A DNA stretch of 64,000 nucleotides. Source: Ulva prolifera (Eukaryota > Chlorophyta > Ulvophyceae > Ulvales > Ulvaceae). The notes under the pieces are model-generated. The model was not told the origin of the DNA and searched no databases. It saw only the letters and a list, made by a program, of their open reading frames with translations. The position numbers were made by a program, and so were the translations under genes. Location of the stretch: positions 4,533,713 through 4,597,712 of the forward strand of contig CM041201.1 in the NCBI GenBank assembly GCA_023078555.1, written 5' to 3'. Below, in pieces: positions 1 to 12,268 of this stretch; positions within the stretch are counted from its first letter, which is position 1; every line of letters begins with the position of its first letter.

Positions 1-1264
1 TAAGGGACTCAGGAGCCCAAAGCACACCCTCACATCTGCAGCCATCCCATATTCACTGCCTTTGCACGTTTCAGCAAGGCCACTCTGGAGCACTTGCCTC
101 TTAATCGCACAGCAAGACCTGTTGATCAGAGCCAGCATGAAAAGCATACACAGCAGAGGTCCAGGCTTGCCACCGAATGTGAAGTGACATGTCTGAGACC
201 TGCAAGCGGGTCAATTGCGGATTCTGGCAGCCTTTGCGGTCATCTGCCAATCCCAGGGACCAAGCGATTTTGAACCGAGATTGTAGAATGCTGATGTTTG
301 ATTGAAGGAGACAGCGCATGTGATGGTTGGAAGGCAGAGGCATGACCTCTTCAGTCATCTCAGCAACACGGTGCTGGTGAAGCCAGTAATCATCAGCATG
401 TAGCGGCTCCGTGACCCCTCTGAGAGAGGTTTTGGCATGGCCCTCATCGTGAAATTCATCAGCAACTTTCGTGTAACAAGGCTAGAAAGCGGCCACATGA
501 GCTATGTATGTAAAAGTCTTATCTATGCTCTGGTTCCGGTCATCGAGTGGTCAACATTTACAATCACAGTTCCAATTCAGAGCTATGTTCGGCCTGATTA
601 CAGGTTGATAATCTGACGCATGGATGCGAGATCTGAGCGAGCTCAGCTGCCCCAGCCCTGGTCCCAGAGCTGGGAACCACATGGGCTGCCTTCTTGTGTG
701 GCAGTAAGCGTTGTGGATCCACCACGGTTGGGAACAGTGAGAGTGCTCGAGAGTTGGCATTGCCGCTGTGATTGCAACACTCATACACCATTGCTTTAGT
801 TGAATACATACCGGGACAGACCTATGCAACCATGTCCAGACATGCCCAGCGCTGCTCAGTATGAGACACATGCACCCCTACAGTAAGCATTGTCCGCCGC
901 GATGCAAGGTCGTGGCGTGTTCGAGAGCAACGCTTGAAAAGTGTTACAGTCCAACTTGCAATGAGTCGGAATACACTGAACTGAAAACGAATGCGCATGA
1001 GGCCTGAACAAAAACTGCTCAGCCATCATGCTTTGGGTGGTCCTGACTACCTGCTGCACAAAAGCACTGCTGATATGGCAATGTTGATCGCCATGATGTG
1101 ATCCTAGCACTACTGACCCGCTCACTGCCAATGAACCTCCCTGCCGTTGCAACCTGGCTCAGAGTTCCAGCCTCAAGTTCCGATGCTCCTAGCCGCAAAC
1201 TAAGCCTGAACTCATATGCTGATATGCAGTCCCTCCAGTCAAGAAGTGAAAGACCTCCATGACT
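1..1264. other. intergenic, no gene seen
   Basis: Only short unsupported reading frames occur here, none with a recognisable motif or a convincing splice pattern. A TGTAA motif on the minus strand (944-948) lies 317 bases past the proposed stop of the minus-strand gene at 1265 and could be its polyadenylation signal, although that is somewhat far. Confidence 0.4.
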
Positions 1265-4200
1265 CTATGCTACTAAAACACGGCATCCACGGCGCTGCGT
1301 CCCAAGCCCAAGGACCCTGCCACCGGAAAAGCACCGCTTAGCACCCACGCGGCTCAGTAGTGCCCACTTCCTTTTCGGAATGCTGTGCCTGAGGCTTCAA
1401 GGCAACACGTCCGCACCTGGCACTGGCCAACACTTCAGGCAGCCCTACCTTACCTTGCGGGGCCGGCCTGGCCGAGCACCTCGATGGAGTCCGTCCAACC
1501 ATCAGGCGTCCAGTACCGGTCCTGCTGCTGCCAGCGCTCTGCAGCTGCCTCAGCTGCAGATTCACTGACCCTGCCGCCCTGTTCCGCACCAGAGCCCCAC
1601 TCCTCATGCTCCGGGCTCGGGTGCAGCACCCGAGCGCTGACTGGGGACGCCCCGGCTGCCCCACTGCTGCTGCTCGAGGGGGCCTGCAGCAGCGGCACGC
1701 GGTCTCCCGGCTCGCTGGGGCCCCCCGCGTGGACCTCTCTAGCACCCTGCGCTCCCCGGCACGCGTCAGCCTCAGCGTCAGCTGCCGCATGGACCTGAGC
1801 AAACGGATTCGTTCTGCTCCGCTGTGGCGCCGCGTGGACCCCTGCCCGCGGCCTGCCGCGCCTGCGCCGCGGCAGTCGGGGCTGCGGCACGCCTGCGCCC
1901 CGGCCGGTGTCTACCCAGCCCCGCAACCCCGACACCTCCGCACTGATGGCGGCTGCGTCTGCCTGACAGCCGAAGCTCTTGGTGCGCAGCACGGGCGCTG
2001 CCTCCTCCGGGCCAGGCTGTTGCTGCCTGAGCACCGCAACTGAGTGCGACGTAGGGGTGCCCCCGTCTCGCGCCGACGGCTCCGCAGCCGTGGGCGCACC
2101 GTGCGCCGTGAAGCTCTGACTCAGCTTCGTCTGTGAGAGCCAGTGCAGCGCGTAGTCACTCACGGTCGATGTGCGGGTGCGCCGCCGCTGTGCTTCAAGC
2201 ACAGGCATGGACGCATGGCGAAGCGGCTGCGCTGCCGCGGGCGGCTTCGCCGCCTGTGCGGCTGCTGTGGCGTTCCCTGTGCCGACGCTCAATGCCGCAC
2301 GCAACGCAGACGCGGTGTGTGACATCCCCGCCGAGCGGGACGCCGTGCGCACGGCAGCGCGCGTCCCGAAACTGCACACAACACCCCGGCTGGACTCTCA
2401 GGACAGCATCGCCGCGTGTGCGCCTTTCACAACAGCTGTGCCGCAACACGCACATGAGGCTGTGGCGCCCCTCCAGCGTCGGCCCCACGGTGCGCATGCA
2501 ATGCGCAGGACATGACCCAGCGAGGGTGGAGTGTACGCACCATGAGGGGTCCTTTGCGGCCTCCACCGCCCGGTCAGCGCGCAGGCTCATCTGCCTGCTG
2601 CTGTGTCGCAGGCCCGTCACCGACCGCTGCAGCATGCGGCTCTTGTTGAGCTGCGCAACGCCGGCCCTGCTTGCGTCACGGGATTCCTGCGGGCCATGCC
2701 GACGCCACGCCGCTGCTGCGTTCCGCGCAATCACCTCGATCTCTGCCGAGCTCAGGCCCGACCCCGTCTCCTGTCCATTCCCAGAGTTGTTATCTACCGT
2801 GCTGGACCCCGATGTCGCCGGCTGCGTGTGCCCAGTTAAGAACTCCCGCCGTGAAGTTCTCGCGCCGCCAACGGCACACCCGTCGTCTGCGCGCACTGCG
2901 CCTGCCTCCGGCGTTGGTTGGGGCACACCGGAGACGTTCTGATTCACCACAAGGGATCGCGAGACGTCGCGCATGGTGTACATGAAGTTAATCGACCCAT
3001 CGGACCCCGACTCCCTGCTTCTTTGGTTGTGCGGGGGGCGCGCGAGCCCGAATGCATGTGGCGGCCGACTCCTGGACTCCGGGACAGCAGGCTGCTCACC
3101 ACCACCTGAGCCCTGGACTGGCAGACATGCCGGGGGGTGAGACTCTGGCCGCGCACCGCCCTCCTGCTCCGCCATTGTAACGTTGCCGTTCCCAGAGCGG
3201 CTGCTCAGAAGACCAGAAAAGACGCTGTCAAACGGCTGCAGCGGGTCGGCAGGTAGCGGGTGGGCGGGCTGCAGCGGGTCGGCAGGTAGTGCCCCCGGAG
3301 CCGGGCTTGGGGGCACGGCAGGTAGCTGGTGCAGCGCGCTGCTGGCGCCCGCAGCGCCGGCCCGGCGCATCCCGATCCGCGGATCCGACGGCGCCGCCTG
3401 CGTAGAGCCGGTGGCGCTGGCTCGTGCGGGCGCAGCCACCACGAGCGCCGTGGATGCGGCCGAAGAGCCGTTGCGGGACTCCCCGGAACTTGAGGCTGCG
3501 CCGGAACGACGCGCTGCAGTGGAGGTCTCCGCAGCCCATGGCGCAGGCGCAGCGCCCGCGGCCCCGAAGTTGCGGTTCACATGGGTCGACCCAACAAATC
3601 GCAGTGGCGTAGCACCCACTGGCTCATGCTTCTTCACGATCGTCATCTCAGACGACGACGCGCGAGGCAGACGGCTGCCGGCGGCTCCAGATGCCGCGGC
3701 GCATGCATGTGGCGCTGCAGTGGCAGGCGCGCCGGTGGCTACGCTCTTGCGCAGCGACTGTGTGTGCGCGAGCTCGTCGGCGCCCTCCGGGAGCACGCTG
3801 AGCATGCGTGACAGCATACGGGCAGCTGCCGGCGACCGCGCGGCGCCGGGGGAGGAAGCCACGCCAGGCTGGGGCGCATCCGCGGCGGCGCCGGCGGCGG
3901 TTGCTGCCTCCCACCACGCGCCGCTGCTGCGTGCGCTGCCATCGCCGCTTCTGGCCGTGCAGAATGACGGGGCGGGGGACGAGGAGAGGAACTGTACGGA
4001 CCGTGAGGTGGGCATGTTGGGCCAGGAGGCGGACAGCGGCTCGTCGTCTAGGTTCAGCGGGGGCGGCAGCTTGTGCTTGAGGGCGCTGGGTTTGCTTGTG
4101 AGCTGTTTTGCGTACTGGGGAACGCTCCAGTACATCATCAAGTCGTCCTGGGGCCCCGCTTGGTACCTCTTCTGCATGCAGGAGGCCAATGAATTCATGG

Positions 4201-5220
4201 GGCGGCTTCATGTTGATTGCAGTGAGGAGGCAGGGGTGTACTGGCGCGCGTGTGTCGTCATGTCAGGTATTCGATCAGAGCAACCTGGTGGGTTTGAGAG
4301 CTGACAACTGTTGTGCAAGCTGAGTGCGCACCAGCAGGAACACTGTGCCTGCAACTGATGAGCAGCAGCACATGATGATACTGATGATGAACACCACGCT
4401 GAGCCCCAGGCGGCCCTGGCTGACAGGATCATCTGCTATTGAGTCCAGGAGGGTGCCGCCGCTTGGGGAAGGCTTGGGTGGAGCTGGTGGTGGTGGCTCG
4501 GAGGCAGGTGCAGGTGCTTCAGCTGTCTGGTTGTCTGCATCAGGTGCGGTAGTTGCGGAGCTACCCGGCGAACTGAGAGATGTTTGGCATGTTCGGGTTG
4601 GCCCGAAGGCAAGGGCGCACCGGAGCTGCTTGCCCCATCATGCTGCTGCGGAGGAGCAGGTAGGGAAGGAATGTCACTGCGCATGGGTGCCCATGCACTT
4701 GGTGCAATGACTGGTGATAGCAACTCTATTTGAGGTGCACTAGCGGACATCGAAGGCGCCACGGCGTCTGCTGGCATTCCGAGGGCACCACCCCGGCCAT
4801 GCAAAACAACCTGTGGAGCCAGAGCAGCTGCTTGAAACGTAGCAGGCCCAAAGCTAGACTGGCGCTGTAAGGCACGTCCAGCCGATCCTTCAGCAGCTGT
4901 GTTCAGCTTCTTTGACTTGTCATGCAGTGCGGCGAATGATTCCGCCGATAGCGTGTGCCAAACGTATTCCTGGCGCGCTGCAGATCACCGGATAGTTTCT
5001 GTACCGTAGGAATGCTTCTATGCTATTACCCTCAATACACCAAAAAAGAAGATTTAGATGATGCACCTTTCTGTTGAGTTGTACTCGATCCTAGCGCAAG
5101 TGTTTCCGTCTGAGCGCTGGTTCGGATTGCGTGGCAGCAAAGACTGTGCACCAGCACGGCGAACATCAAGACGTAAATTCGCATCATCATGGGTGCACCT
5201 ACATAGACAGATGCAGACAT
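1265..5220 (-). CDS. predicted type I membrane protein with long Ala/Ser-rich cytoplasmic tail
   Basis: I do not recognise the family. Exon 1 (5067-5220) starts at an ATG and carries a signal peptide (core MMMRIYVLMFAVLVHSLCC). It splices in phase (G|CG) over a 90-base intron to an exon starting at 4977 (ARQEYVWHTLSAESFAALHD). After a Pro-rich stretch comes one hydrophobic segment (SVVFIISIIMCCCSSVAG, about 4400-4340). Next is a donor at about 4273, then an exon from about 4171 (KRYQAGPQDDLMMYW) running in frame to 2541. It joins across the intron 2372-2540 (GTGCGTAC donor, TGTGCAG acceptor, phase 2) to an exon from 2371. That exon ends at an AAG|GTAAGG donor near 1452, and a final exon open to a TAG at 1265-1267 is compatible. 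The tail is rich in Ala, Ser, Pro and Arg and looks disordered. One junction between about 4750 and 4550 changes frame and was not resolved. A single-pass receptor-like or adhesion-like role is possible but not shown. Confidence 0.5.
3234..3289 (+). repeat. short direct repeat inside the tail exon
   Basis: A 23-bp unit at 3234-3256 recurs exactly at 3267-3289, a 33-bp (11-codon) period. On the minus strand both copies are read in the same frame and give the peptide LPADPLQP twice. This fits in-frame expansion of a disordered coding segment. Confidence 0.8.
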
Positions 5221-6231
5221 TATGTGAATGTATTGCTCTTGGCTGCGGCGCCGGGTGCCTTACTTTCATCAGGTGGTGGCCGCTAGTGTGTTACCCACGT
5301 CAACAGAGCACGTCCTCTGCAGCGTCACGGCGAATGTCGCCACCACCGACACAGTAATGGCACAATGTTCATCTGAGAGTCATGTACGTCACATTGTCGC
5401 GCCTCATGGAAGACAGAGCGTAACTGTAGCTCGTTCGAAAACAGGTGGCCGTAGTGCTACTTCCCAGGAGGCCGCTACTGCAGGCACGACTTCGTACCTT
5501 CGCACACAAATAGATGATACTACTCAGAACAATTTATTGCAGTGTGCCCTTTTGTAGCTTGATGCTGCTTGTGAGACTGCAACGAGGTCGTGCAACTTTT
5601 CAAATGGACCAACTTGACACCGGCTATACATAACGACGGGAGAAAGTCAGGCCCACAGTAACGTTTCAACATCATGTAATGACTCTCTGGGTCTTTCTGC
5701 GATGATAAAGCTCGCCGTATCTAATCATGGGTAGCTCGCGTTCGTATGCCACACTCAACTGGTACACCACTGACACGCATGTTGGCAAGGCGTACGTTGA
5801 TGCTCACTGAGGCTGTCAAATTTGTCAGGTCCACGCCTGAGATGCTCAAGCGGATGTATCGCTATGCACATTCGCATGCGTTGTCGAGCTGTTGCAACCA
5901 GGCCTAGATGACAGTGGCAGCGCGCATGCATGCGACCAACGCGTCCCAAATTGCACAGTAGGAAATACAGCACAGCTACGTGATCACATGCAGTTCTGTT
6001 GATGTATCAAAAATGCTGTATACGCAGCCAGCTGCATATGTCTACATACATTGCACTGTTTACACGGGTGTACGACCTGACTGAGCGCACGCAAAGCTTA
6101 ATCATCGACACCGCAACTCACACTCAAAAGGTATACCTTAGAGATGTGTAGATAAATGAAGTGTTTACGCTGACTCAGATCACTTATCACTGATCGTGAA
6201 TCGTGGCATCGTTTCGCGTGTCGCTGGCGTG
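5221..6231. promoter_or_regulatory. divergent intergenic region between two genes
   Basis: About 1 kb separates the start codon of the minus-strand membrane protein gene (5220) from that of the plus-strand SMC gene (6232). It must hold both promoters and 5' leaders. It is more AT-rich than the exons to either side. I see no convincing coding exon and no clear TATA box. Confidence 0.4.
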
Positions 6232-9200
6232 ATGACCGCCCTGCAGACTTGGTGCTACATGGATCCACAGCAGCTCTTCATCTGCAGTGTTGAAGTCGAA
6301 AATTTCAAGTCCGTTCGTGCGGCAACATTAAAGCTTTCGAGCCACGGGCGTTTGATCGCCATAGTCGGGGCGAATGGAGCGGGTACGCGTCAGTGACCAG
6401 AACAGCTTACCGGTGATCTGACTTGAAACGAATTTCTACAGCTGAAATGTTCCTCGTGGATTGTGACGTCTGGCGTGCACATTCTGTGTAGGGAAAACAG
6501 TCTGTCTAGAGGCAATTGCGTTCGCATGTGGAGCTCCTGCCGGGCACCTGCGGGTAGCTCATCTCGCTGACCTGGTACAAGGCTGCAAAGAACCCTCGGT
6601 CGTCGTGCGATGGCGATCATTGTCGGGAAAGGAACTTACTTTGGCGACAACGTTCAAGAAGACCAAAGAGCGGTGAGCAGCACATACGCAAAACGTGTTC
6701 ACCTGGCGTTGCAACAGCATGTTGCACATGTCATCTTGATGTAGACAAGCTGCTATGCTGGCACCGCTGACGCATGGCCATGCTGGCAGGATATACAGAA
6801 TGAATGGCAAGCTGGCCACCAAAGCGAGCATTCAGTGTACACTGTTGAAGGAGCATTTGTATGGGGAGATCTCATTCGTGCGACAAGCACAGGTGGCCAA
6901 CATTGTACAGAACAGCAGCGCAAATAATCTAGCTGAAGTGATCTATGGTACGTTTCAATACGTTGTGTGCATCGCCGGTTCGGATGAGCCACCATGCCCT
7001 TGTGATAACTGAACACTGTTTAAAGACAAGTGGCTAGTATATCCTGGCCGGTAACTGTCGAGTGGGCACTGAAAGCTACTGCTTGCCCCAGCTCATTCGT
7101 TAGACGGGCAACCAGCGCTACAGGGAAGATCGCCATGCTTCACAACTGCAGACACCACATGCAGAGGTCTCTGGAGGTGCTCACCAGCGTGAAGCTGCGA
7201 AACAAGCAGCAGCATGCCTGGCGTGGATGAAGGCCCAAATTCTGCAGATTCGCAAGACTTCTGCGCAGATCACCTCGCTTATATCAGACGGTGCAGGCGC
7301 TCTTGAGGCCGAAGAGTATCGAGCTAGTGCGGGGCGGGCACGGATCCTTGCTGCTCAGAAGCTCATCGCATCATGCACGGCTTACGCAGGCTCAATCGAT
7401 GACCAGGTTGGAGTCCATGAAGCAGACCTGGACGATGCACGAAAGTGCATGCAACTTGCAGAGCTGAAGCTCCAGTCCTTTAAGCAGGGGAGGGTTGCAG
7501 AAGACTCCATGGCTGTGGTACGGCGTCGTCTGCTGTAGAGGTGCACAATCTGTTCACATAGATCCGTGTGATCCCTTTGGGTGCTGCTGACTGGTGGCAT
7601 ATGCACAGTCCAATGCAGTGCCTGCTCCTTATTCCGCATGAGTGCTGCGCAATTGCATTTACGGAGTATTGACAGGGGCACGCGGCCCCGAATCTTGTCG
7701 CTGCTTGGTGACTTAATGATAGTCCTTGACAGCACCTACTACTTGCAGAGTATGGCGGACGATCTCAAGAACGCAGAGCGGAACCTGACTGCTGCTCAAT
7801 CAGCATTAGATTCATGCTCAGCTGAAGCTGATCAGGTCGGTCAGTTACAGACCAAGATGACTCACTGTGTCACTGAATGTTCGTCTCTAGCATGTGCTCT
7901 GACCAGTCTGGAGGGGCAGTGCGGGGCACAGAAGGCGCTGCACAGCAGCATCCAGAGTGCGCTGTTCTCAGGGCGAAAGCATGCCGCGCTGGCAGGCTTC
8001 CAACAAGATCTGTGCACGGCACGGCGGGCTGTGCGCAACCTGGATAAGGCGTTGATTTGCGCCGCACAGCGCGTTGCTTCGTCAGCTGACGCAGTTAGTG
8101 ATGTTAAACAGCGGTCAGAGGATCTCCTACATCAGCCCAAACCAAGGTAATACAGCTGATAGACCCCTGCTCATTGCTCTGGTAAACTCGGCACCGCAAA
8201 GCAGACAAGCATCTCGTTTGCTGAGGAGCAGCATTTGTAGTTCATCACTGCAGCAGATGAAGCAGGAGCAGCGCCGAAAAGCATCATGTGTCACGAAAGC
8301 CCGTGAGGACCTGCAGCTTTCACAGAGTACCCAACGCTCTGCAACCGCTAATCTCTTGTCAGGCTGTCCTCCAGTGCCTCCTACTCTGGCTTGCCCTCTT
8401 GCTGCATGCTTCTCGTTTAGACCAGACAAGATTGCAACTGTCCGTCAATGCAGCACTGCGATGTCATTGCTCATGGGCTCTATGATGAATGTGCTGCTAG
8501 TCCCCAAGATGGGCGATGTGCAAAGGTGTGACGGCAGTGATCGAGCACTCTTCCATCGTACACCTGTTCAGCCTGAATATGGAATCCAGCTTGGCAGGGA
8601 ATGCATCGCAGTATGAATGTGCATAATTTCATGTTCAAATCGAAGATATGCGGTGCCAACGCTTCTCAACATTGTTCCACAGAAGTAGCATGATTACGCC
8701 TGCTTTGACAAAAATTGTATCAATAGAGAGAGCATCACTCACTACGGCTACGATGCACGCCAGACTGCTGCACCTGAAGTCTGTTACAAGCTTTTTGTGT
8801 TCAGGCTTATCAAGGCAGATGGCAAGCGGTCCAGGCTTAGGGTGTGGCCGTTAGACAGCATCTCGTTCACTGATAGGTCAGCGCAGTGCCACAGTATATC
8901 CCAGGTATCTGTTCAACTTCCGCTTTCACCTCGCTACAGTGAGTGTACCTCGGTTCTTGGATATGCAAAAACCTGGTTGTATGAATGAGGTGCACGTATT
9001 CAATGGGGTGTTCATGACTTGGAGGACTTGTGATGACATTCCACACTGGTCTGGTTACACATGTCAAGATGATTTTGTGCAACTGTTTGTGCGTTCTTGC
9101 TTGAGAAAGCTTGAGAATGGCTCGGCTGGCTGGGCATATCCAATGACAAACCAGCTTTGGTGTTGTCATGTGACCCTTTCACACCACCCGCCTGTCTGTC

Positions 9201-12159
9201 TGCAGGAGTACCTCGAAGGAGCATTGGTTTACCCTGTTGACCTTGTTTCCTTTGAGCCGCAACATGGTCCAGCGGTGCACCGCATGTTGGGTCATTCACT
9301 GATCGCTTTGAACGACAGAGTGGCAGCAGAAGTTGTGAACAGGTGAGCAATCCGTCACGTGGTGGCAGAGGTACACTCTGAAATTGCAATCAGGACCTAT
9401 GCACTCTGTATGTATTCATGCAACCGTCTGAATGAATCATCGTTCATCTTGACCTGTACCTCCTGTGTCGGATGATGGCTCCGATGCTGCCTGTACCACT
9501 GTCCTGCTTTTCGTTGATACCATTCGTCTCGTGACTGGCCCATGCAACACCCGCATATCTTCTATGATTGTCTGCTTTCATTTCAGTTGCGACGCAGACT
9601 CTGGTGGGGAGAGCGCCGTGTTCCGGTAAAATGGTGGGACCATACAGTGCAGACATTGTACTTCAGAGTATGGTTTTGGGATTTGGTCGAGTATGCTACA
9701 AGCAGCACGGCTTCTGAGTCAGCAGAGCTCGAGGACCTGGCGAGGCGTTGTCATCACAATGAGTACACTGACCTGGTGTCACTCCACGAGAGGTCTCACG
9801 TGGCTAGATCTGCAGGCATGGCATCACATGTATCACGAGGAGTGGCACGAGGCACATGCGTGGTGCCTTGGAAGGCGGCTGGCGCCCGCCAGCGGCAACG
9901 TCCAGCTGCCAGCTGAAACTCTCTGCAGAGGAGGCAGACAGGGAGGTTCTGACTCGACAGAATCGACTACAGCAGTGCCAGGATGATGAGAGAGCTGTGA
10001 CTGCCCTGCTCCTGGAAGCAGAAGCAGAAGATACATGTCTGACAAGACTGCAACTGGAATTGGAAAATGCAGAGGCCACCTCCAGCATCCAGAGGAAAGA
10101 GCTACAGAGGCTCCAGCAAGAGAAAGCTGCAGCTATGCAGCGTGTTGTTGACCTTCAGGCGCTTGTGGCGGACAATGCTGACGTGCACAATTGTCCAACA
10201 GAATCCGACAACAATATGGATATTGGACGCCTGCAGAAATCGGAACGGATTGCCCAGACGAGGCTTCAGAAGATTAGTGAAGAAATGACAAGAGTAGAAG
10301 CAGCAAAGCAGGCATGTGTATTTTGTAGTCTTGTTGTGGCACTTCTCCTGGAATTCTGTTTGAAGCTGCAGATCATCAAATGTGACAGTCTCACTTGCAG
10401 CATGGTTGTCTGCAGGCAATGCAGGATCAGCAGCAGGAGCTACAGCTGCAGCTGGACTCCATAGACAGTGAAGCTGTTGAGGCCGCACGGGCAGCTGCTG
10501 AGACCCGTGTGGTTGAGTGCCAATCAGCTGTCATGGCATGCAAGAACCGTTTGGACGCCATCAATGCTGGCAAAGAGGAGCTGAACTGCGATCGCGCAAC
10601 TTTGGAGACAGAGATGAAGGTGCTATGCTGACATTGGCTCGAGCTGTATTCATGGGATCGTGGGTGGACTGCCACTGCTGGACTTCATCGCCAATGAATC
10701 AGAGTTTGGGCATCATGGCAATCACGGTGATGGTTGAGTTGGGTACTGGCTACTCGATGATTTAGGCACCGATGCATCGCCGCAACTGTTGCAGGACATG
10801 TCCGCCAAGATATCTCACAGTCTGGATCAGCTAAATACATTGAGGTTGGAAAAGGAAGAAGTTGAGCAAGCAACTAGCATGGGGCACAAGGCTGGCGGAG
10901 GCAGCTTGGAGGTGCAGCCTTCTGCAGAGCAAGGCATTGACAAAGCCCCTAGGGGAATTGATCAACTCAGAAAAGAGTGGCAAGATGACGTCCAGAGCTT
11001 CAATGAGGCTGAATCCCAATTTCTTGCAGCACGCAAGGCTGGGAAGAGCATGGAGGTGTCGCCGAAGCAGCGACAGGCTTTGCGAGAGAGACGAGAGTGC
11101 CTGGCAAGAACTCAGGAACAGTTGGAAATGCTCGAAAATGCAGCAGGTACTGAATTCATGCAACATGTGAACAGCTGTTGATGATATCTCTGCACTGTGA
11201 CCGGAAGTGCTCTGCATGCGCGCACGGACGTGCTGTGGTGGCTTTTTAGAAGCTTTCAGTGGAGCTGAAGCAAACAGCTGCGTGGTGCAGGCGTTCTGGC
11301 AGATGACGTAGAACAGTCAAGAGCATTTGCTGCCACTTTGGCAGGTCAGGTCTACCAGCGGACTGCAGCTGCATTCCGGCTGAGCATGACCGAGGCGATA
11401 CCACAGCTTGAGTTCGACTTGCGGTTGAGAGGGAGCTCGGTTGCTGATGGTATCGATGTGGTGTTCCGGGACAGCGTCTGCATCAAATCTAGCAGCCGGA
11501 TGCGTGCCAGAGGTGATGATGATGGTGAGAACCTGATGAGCATTGGCTGGATGATGCATTCGTCTGCAGCTGTAGCACTCCGGCTAATGGATAGCACAGC
11601 AGGGAAACGATGTACTGAGCATTTTGAACTATTTCAGAGACTGTCTGAACAGGCTGACCTCGATGGCTCCCATAACCTGGACAACGTAAAGCGTCGTGGA
11701 CCAGGAGTCCTGGTCATCCTGCTGTGTTGCTTAAAGCTCTACCAGCTTGGGCTATCCATGCCGGGCTTGCGAGCTGAGGACCTCACCTTACGTTGGCGTT
11801 GACATTCAGGTGACAAGCAGCGGGAATGGTCATCAAACCTGGAGGAGCTCAGCACTGGGCAGAGAAGCTTGTGCGCTTTGGCGTACCTGCTCGCAGCAGC
11901 AGGCTCAGGAGTCAAGCCGGCTATGCTGTTGGTTGACGAGGTTGACGCTGCTCTAGACGGCGTGAACCAGGGTCGTGCGGGGAAGCTGCTGCATCATGCC
12001 GGAACCGCTCTCAGCTGCCAAGTATGGGCAGTGTCTCATAGTGTGACATTTCACCAAAGCTGCGATACTTTTGTGCATGTTGCAAAAGATGAGGACGGCA
12101 CGACTGTGGCAGTGAAGGGTGGGGCAGATGGAAAAAATAAGAAGAGGAAGATTGCCTGA
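6232..12159 (+). CDS. divergent SMC-family ATPase
   Basis: SMC proteins are ABC-type ATPases with long coiled coils that organise chromosomes or DNA repair complexes. Exon 1 (6232-6382, ATG start) gives VENFKSVRAATLKL and the Walker A GANGAGKT, which is split by an intron. Exons 6492-6672 and 6790-6947 follow in phase, the latter with RIYRMNGKLATKAS, as in SMC head domains. An exon from 7165 (VSGGAHQREAAKQAA) begins the coiled coil. A possible hinge lies at about 8800-9350 (WPLDSISF, YPVDLVSFEP). The returning coiled coil occupies 9900-11150. The C-terminal head has the signature LSTGQRSLCALAYLLA and the Walker B with D-loop AMLLVDEVDAALD near 11830-11960, then AVSHSVTF as the H-motif region. 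The stop TGA at 12157-12159 is followed by TGTAA. The signature LSTGQ differs from the usual LSGGQ and the head does not clearly match SMC1-6, so subfamily is left open. The central exons are only approximate. Confidence 0.85.
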
Positions 12160-12263
12160 TCACCAGAGGACTTGTGCGCAGCTTTCAGTAGATGCAGAAC
12201 CTGAAGCGTCAGAATTGAGATAGCTGAAGTAGATGTGGTGCCCCTTCAATTGCATTTAAACAG

Positions 12264-12268
12264 TGTAA
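12264..12268 (+). terminator. TGTAA polyadenylation signal of the SMC gene
   Basis: TGTAA lies 105 bases past the stop codon. This is the usual chlorophyte poly(A) signal and a normal distance for it. Confidence 0.55.

Noticed and set aside
2133-4304. Long plus-strand frames opposite the membrane protein gene (such as 3183-4304 and 2133-2942)
   Set aside because: They are GC-rich antisense shadows. The minus strand has signal peptide, TM and matching splice phases, while the plus strand has none of these.
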